From contig CAKSIR010000102.1 in NCBI GenBank assembly GCA_934462775.1, forward strand, positions 1 to 8,615: DNA of 8,615 nucleotides, read 5' to 3'. Source of the DNA: an uncultured Ruminiclostridium sp. GTDB taxonomy: Bacteria; Bacillota; Clostridia; Oscillospirales; Ruminococcaceae. Below the pieces are notes generated by a model. The model worked only from the letters and a program-made list of their open reading frames with translations. It was not told where the DNA came from and did no database searches. Below are positions 6,078 through 8,615 of the stretch, one piece after another (position 1 is the stretch's first letter; the number at the start of each line of letters is the position of its first letter). The position numbers and the translations under genes are program-made.

Positions 6078-6887
6078 TCAAACCTTCATGTATTTCTCAA
6101 GGAATTTGACCGACATTTCTATCCACTGCTTGGCGCTGCTGTTATAAAAGTATTCGTTCCAGCCTGTTCCCTTTGAGCAGTCAGAAAGCCCGTGAGGACC
6201 CTCGTCAAACATATGAAACTCGCACGGCACTCCGTTTGAAACACACGCCTTTGCCATAACAAGGCTGTTGTGCGCGGAAACGCAGTCGTCGTTTGCGGTG
6301 CACCATATAAAGATAGGCGGCGTTTTCGGGGTTACTCTGTTTTCAAGGGAAAGTCTTGAAAGAGAAGCCTTATCGGGATTTTCTCCGAGCAGCACGTCAA
6401 AGGAACCCTTGTGAGGGCTTGTAATTCCGCTTATTACAGGGTAGCTGAGAACAGCTGCGTCCGGGCGAATGTCCTCAGGGTTACAGCCGATTGCCTTTAC
6501 AACGCCTGTATCAGCCCACATTGTAGCCAGGCAGCCAGCCAGATGTCCGCCTGCACTCGCGCCCCACACTGCAATCTTATTGCGGTCAATGCCGAATTCA
6601 TCGGCTCTCATGCGTATTTTGTACATTGCGTAAGCTGCATTTGCAAGAGCTGTTGGATATTTCTTGTTGCAGGTGTAATTAAGTACAAACGCGTTATACC
6701 CCTCGGCAAGGTAGCGCATTGCAATAGGTTCTGCCTCACGGGCTGAGCAATACTCATATCCGCCGCCGGGGAAGATGATAATTGCAGGACGCTTCTCGCA
6801 CCATTTCAGATTTTCAACATTATCAAGCAGGTACGCTTTAACAAAAGCGGTGCGCTCGTTATTGAGATAAAAGGTTTTTGTGGTCAT
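6078..6887 (-). CDS. Alpha/beta hydrolase, acetyl-xylan-esterase/BD-FAE type
   Basis: A 269-residue probable carboxylesterase. FPGGGY (39-44) is the oxyanion-hole motif of this family (HGGG-like). The nucleophile elbow is GASAGGHLA with Ser111. The acid is Asp200 in CTANDDCV and the base His232 in EGPHGLS, so the triad is complete. It lacks a signal peptide, so it should act in the cytoplasm. Relatives remove acetyl or feruloyl groups from plant sugars or act on small esters; the substrate here cannot be read from sequence. GGAG (6894-6897) lies 6 bases before the ATG. A promoter at 6925-6953 makes it the first gene of a unit with the small membrane protein and lysA, although read-through from the thioesterase gene 69 bases upstream is possible because no terminator is visible between them. 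Confidence 0.87.
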   Translation of the reverse strand: MTTKTFYLNNERTAFVKAYLLDNVENLKWCEKRPAIIIFPGGGYEYCSAREAEPIAMRYLAEGYNAFVLNYTCNKKYPTALANAAYAMYKIRMRADEFGIDRNKIAVWGASAGGHLAGCLATMWADTGVVKAIGCNPEDIRPDAAVLSYPVISGITSPHKGSFDVLLGENPDKASLSRLSLENRVTPKTPPIFIWCTANDDCVSAHNSLVMAKACVSNGVPCEFHMFDEGPHGLSDCSKGTGWNEYFYNSSAKQWIEMSVKFLEKYMKV

Positions 6888-6924
6888 TATCTACTCCATT
6901 TTAATTATAAATCAACTTATATTT

Positions 6925-6953
6925 ATTGTACTACTTTTGCAGGAATAAATCAA
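6925..6953 (-). promoter_or_regulatory. Internal promoter for the esterase-membrane protein-lysA unit
   Basis: On the minus strand, TTGATT (6948-6953), 17 bases, then TACAAT (6925-6930). It begins 3 bases after the thioesterase stop codon. Transcription would start near 6918, giving a leader of about 30 nt with no room for a riboswitch, so lysine control by an L-box is not seen here. Confidence 0.6.
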
Positions 6954-6956
6954 CTG

Positions 6957-7346
6957 TTATTTCATAAGTTTTGCGTTTGCTTTTTCCATAAATTTATCAT
7001 TTGCAACGATAAAGCGCTCATGTCTGCCTTTTCCGATAACGCCTGCCTTGTCGTATGCAATAACATCGAACACCAGGCGCTTTCTGTCGATTTCAACCAG
7101 CTCGCTTTCGCACCATACGTCCGCGCCTACCGGAGTTGCAGCAACATGATCGATTTCAAGGCGCGTTCCTACTGTTCCCTGCCCGTCCTCAAGCTTGCCC
7201 TGAACGGAAAGCATTGCAGTCTTCTCCATCAGCGCAATCATTGCCGGAGTTGCAAAAACATCAAGCGCACCGCTTCCCATTGACTTTGCAGAAAGCTCAT
7301 TTGTTACTGTTAAAGCCTGTCTGCCTTTAATTCCTGTTTCTAACAT
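6957..7346 (-). CDS. Hotdog-fold thioesterase of the FlK-like type
   Basis: A 129-residue single hotdog domain that should hydrolyse an acyl-CoA thioester in the cytoplasm. It matches the family of fluoroacetyl-CoA thioesterase FlK. FATPAMIALMEKTA (31-44) supplies the Thr33 and Glu41 equivalents of FlK Thr42 and Glu50, and EIDHVAATPVG (64-74) supplies the His67 equivalent of His76. The end, GKGRHERFIV (106-115), is also typical. Most bacterial relatives are general acyl-CoA thioesterases of unknown substrate; nothing indicates fluoroacetate resistance here. The stop codon TAA of the preceding gene forms part of this gene's ribosome binding site TAAGGAG (7353-7359), and the gap is 10 bases, so translation of the two is coupled. 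Confidence 0.85.
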   Translation of the reverse strand: MLETGIKGRQALTVTNELSAKSMGSGALDVFATPAMIALMEKTAMLSVQGKLEDGQGTVGTRLEIDHVAATPVGADVWCESELVEIDRKRLVFDVIAYDKAGVIGKGRHERFIVANDKFMEKANAKLMK

Positions 7347-7352
7347 ATTTAA

Positions 7353-7359
7353 CTCCTTA
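7353..7359 (-). promoter_or_regulatory. Ribosome binding site overlapping the upstream stop codon
   Basis: On the minus strand TAAGGAG contains both the TAA of the AlkZ-related gene and the Shine-Dalgarno of the thioesterase gene, 6 bases before its ATG. Ribosomes finishing the first gene end on the second gene's start signal. Confidence 0.7.
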
Positions 7360-8034
7360 CTTAAGAAATTTTCTTATTTCTTCTTCGTTTATTTCAGGCA
7401 AAAGCTGTTTTGCCCGCTCAAAAAGCCTTTTGTACGAATCGGCAGGTTCTTCCTTGTAGGCATTGTTTATGTAATCCTGACCGTAAAGGGTTTCCGGTGT
7501 GCAAAAGTTGCCGACAGCCCATCCGTATGGCTCCCCCGATTTGTTAAGCTTGTACGAGGTTTTCCTAAACACAAGATAGCACTGCATTTGAAGACCTGTC
7601 ATGATTCCTTCAAAGCCCTTTTCTCCGCCTTTGACAAAGCCTGCTTTTTCTTTTATTATATAGGAAGGAAAAACATTGTCTGTTTCAAAAAACAGATCCA
7701 TTATCAGCTTTTCCTTGTGTTTAGCAAGCCCCTCGTCCCATCTTGCGTCAAAGTCGTATCCGTCACGTCGATAATTCATCAGCGCGCCGAACAGTTCCTT
7801 TGAAACAAAGGCGGCGTTTTTGTTAAAGAACTTACCGTAGGCGATTTCTCCCTCTGCCGCGATTTGCTCACGCCACTCCCATGGGTCGTTTTCATCACCC
7901 GTGAACCACGGAAGATGTCTTGTTGCCGAATTAAGCGAAAAGCCTTTTATCCTGCCGTCAAACAGCGGAAGAAAGCCTGTTTCCCGTATCAGCAGCTTTG
8001 CCTGCTCAATATTATCAACAGCCTTAAGCGTCAT
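7357..8034 (-). CDS. AlkZ-related protein (possible DNA-repair relative)
   Basis: A 225-residue soluble protein with the motif series of a family named after the YcaQ/AlkZ DNA glycosylases. DPWEWRE (50-56), IAYGKFF (64-70), NYRRDGYDFDA (87-97), GLQMQCYLVF (147-156) and YGWAVGNFCTPE (170-181) appear in the usual order. AlkZ enzymes unhook DNA crosslinks and alkylated bases, but this shorter family is not shown to have that activity, and I assign the family from memory of these motifs. There is no signal peptide or membrane segment. The start is firm: AAGGAGG lies 6 bases before the ATG, with a consensus-like promoter about 30 bases upstream. It shares a transcript and coupled translation with the thioesterase gene; no functional link between them is evident. 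Confidence 0.7.
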   Translation of the reverse strand: MTLKAVDNIEQAKLLIRETGFLPLFDGRIKGFSLNSATRHLPWFTGDENDPWEWREQIAAEGEIAYGKFFNKNAAFVSKELFGALMNYRRDGYDFDARWDEGLAKHKEKLIMDLFFETDNVFPSYIIKEKAGFVKGGEKGFEGIMTGLQMQCYLVFRKTSYKLNKSGEPYGWAVGNFCTPETLYGQDYINNAYKEEPADSYKRLFERAKQLLPEINEEEIRKFLK

Positions 8035-8065
8035 TCTGCACCTCCTTAAGCACTGTACTTACTTA

Positions 8066-8094
8066 ATTATAATACAAGTTTCGTACAAAATCAA
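8066..8094 (-). promoter_or_regulatory. Promoter of the AlkZ-related gene-thioesterase unit
   Basis: On the minus strand, TTGATT (8089-8094), 17 bases, then TATAAT (8066-8071). Transcription would start near 8059, about 25 bases before the start codon, leaving just the AAGGAGG ribosome binding site in the leader. Confidence 0.8.
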
Positions 8095-8323
8095 TATTTC
8101 TTTTTACAGTAAAAATAACAAAGGGCGTATTATAATGAATAGCCTGAGCTATACTTTAAATTTTGCAAAAATATAATAAACGCCTTGCGACTAACAAAAT
8201 TTTAAAGGTTTTTTAAAAAAATGTACATCTGTTGTATAAATGAAATTGCACAGTACAACAAATCGGCTCTGACGGCGGATTTGCGGCTTATTTGAAAAAA
8301 ATTAAAAAAATTTTAAAAAAGTG
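8095..8323. other. AT-rich divergent intergenic region with two inverted repeats
   Basis: No convincing gene lies between the two divergent promoters. An imperfect inverted repeat joins AAGGGCGTATTATA (8121-8134) to TATAATAAACGCCTT (8172-8186) around a central stretch of 37 bases. A second, perfect 7-bp one joins TGTTGTA (8230-8236) to TACAACA (8254-8260). Just before the tRNA promoter, 8294-8320 is a run of A and T tracts that could act as an UP element. The 13-codon ATG frame at 8134 has no ribosome binding site. Confidence 0.5.
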
Positions 8324-8352
8324 TTGACAAATGTAAAAATCCGTGCTATAAT
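8324..8352 (+). promoter_or_regulatory. Consensus sigma-A promoter of tRNA-Leu
   Basis: TTGACA (8324-8329), 17 bases, TATAAT (8347-8352): a perfect match in both boxes and spacing, preceded by A/T tracts. Transcription would start near 8359, leaving a leader of about 79 nt before the tRNA, which RNase P would remove. Confidence 0.92.
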
Positions 8353-8437
8353 ATAACAGCAGTCGGGAGAGAGAACAAAAACCGACAGCCCCTCACAATT
8401 ACATAAGGTATACAAAACAAAGTAAATAACCTCCTGT

Positions 8438-8523
8438 GCGGAGGTGGTGGAATGGCAGACACGCTACTTTGAGGGGGTAGTGGGAGTATTCTCGTGTGGG
8501 TTCAAGTCCCATCCTCCGCACCA
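8438..8523 (+). tRNA. tRNA-Leu, anticodon GAG
   Basis: An 86-nt class II tRNA with encoded CCA. The acceptor stem GCGGAGG (8438-8444) pairs with CCTCCGC (8513-8519), followed by A and CCA. The anticodon stem CTACT/GGTAG (8464-8468 with 8476-8480) encloses the loop TTGAGGG, with GAG at 8471-8473, which reads CUC and CUU leucine codons. A 15-base variable arm (8481-8495, GAG TATT CTC core) is typical of tRNA-Leu. The T arm is GTGGG-TTCAAGT-CCCAT. It appears to be transcribed alone. Confidence 0.97.
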
Positions 8524-8526
8524 AAC

Positions 8527-8568
8527 AAAAAAATAAAAGGCACTCGTTTGAGTGCCTTTTATTTTTTT
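8527..8568. terminator. Terminator of tRNA-Leu, works in both directions
   Basis: GGCACTC (8539-8545) and GAGTGCC (8550-8556) pair around GTTT, flanked by AAAAAAATAAAA and TTTTATTTTTTT that extend the stem to 19 bp. The U tract follows on either strand, so it also blocks leftward transcription from beyond 8568. Confidence 0.95.
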
Positions 8569-8615
8569 GTTTTCTAAACTCAAAACAAATCATTCAATAA
8601 TTAAGCGCTATTAAC

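Noticed and set aside
6888..6918. Possible lysine riboswitch upstream of the lysA operon
   Set aside because: The leader is only about 30 nt, far too short for an L-box, and shows no structure.
8399..8593. 64-residue minus-strand ORF containing RRMGLEPTREYSHYPLK
   Set aside because: It is the reverse complement of the tRNA-Leu gene and its terminator; this peptide is a well-known false protein from antisense tRNA.

Overview
The window looks like a chromosomal segment of a low-to-moderate GC Gram-positive of the Clostridia, most like a Ruminococcus-type Oscillospiraceae. This is an inference from consensus sigma-A promoters, strong AGGAGG-type ribosome binding sites, a secreted clostripain-type lipoprotein with a very acidic linker, a lysA of the clostridial type, and a class II tRNA-Leu with encoded CCA. 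I see no phage, transposase, CRISPR or plasmid function.

Layout. Bases 1-72 are the last codons of a plus-strand gene, followed by a pair of terminators (109-192) that also close the converging minus-strand unit. Bases 203-3111 hold a two-gene minus-strand operon: a 247-residue three-helix membrane protein, then a C11 (clostripain) lipoprotein protease. It has a good promoter at 3270-3297 and a structured leader of about 150 nt with a terminator-like hairpin and a possible small leader ORF.

Bases 3300-4480 are the accessory part. Two diverged, decayed copies of the same short coding segment (3431-3598 and 4267-4389) lie in direct orientation on either side of an AT-rich plus-strand gene for an unrecognised 174-residue membrane-anchored protein, which has its own terminator. 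Both copies keep a promoter-like TTGAAA-17-NATAAT element; the one in the first copy probably drives the 174-residue gene.

Bases 4481-8034 hold five minus-strand genes in one direction: an AlkZ-related protein and a FlK-like hotdog thioesterase (translationally coupled), then an esterase of the acetyl-xylan-esterase/BD-FAE type, a small three-helix membrane protein and lysA (diaminopimelate decarboxylase). An upstream promoter (8066-8094) and an internal one (6925-6953) are visible, and no terminator separates the two parts. LysA completes lysine synthesis; nothing in the sequence explains why it sits with an esterase and a small membrane protein.

Bases 8035-8437 are an AT-rich divergent intergenic region with two inverted repeats and a consensus promoter that reads into tRNA-Leu(GAG) (8438-8523), which ends in a very strong terminator.

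I did not find a convincing new multi-gene system. The items most worth checking are the decayed repeat pair around the orphan membrane-protein gene and the structured leader of the protease operon.
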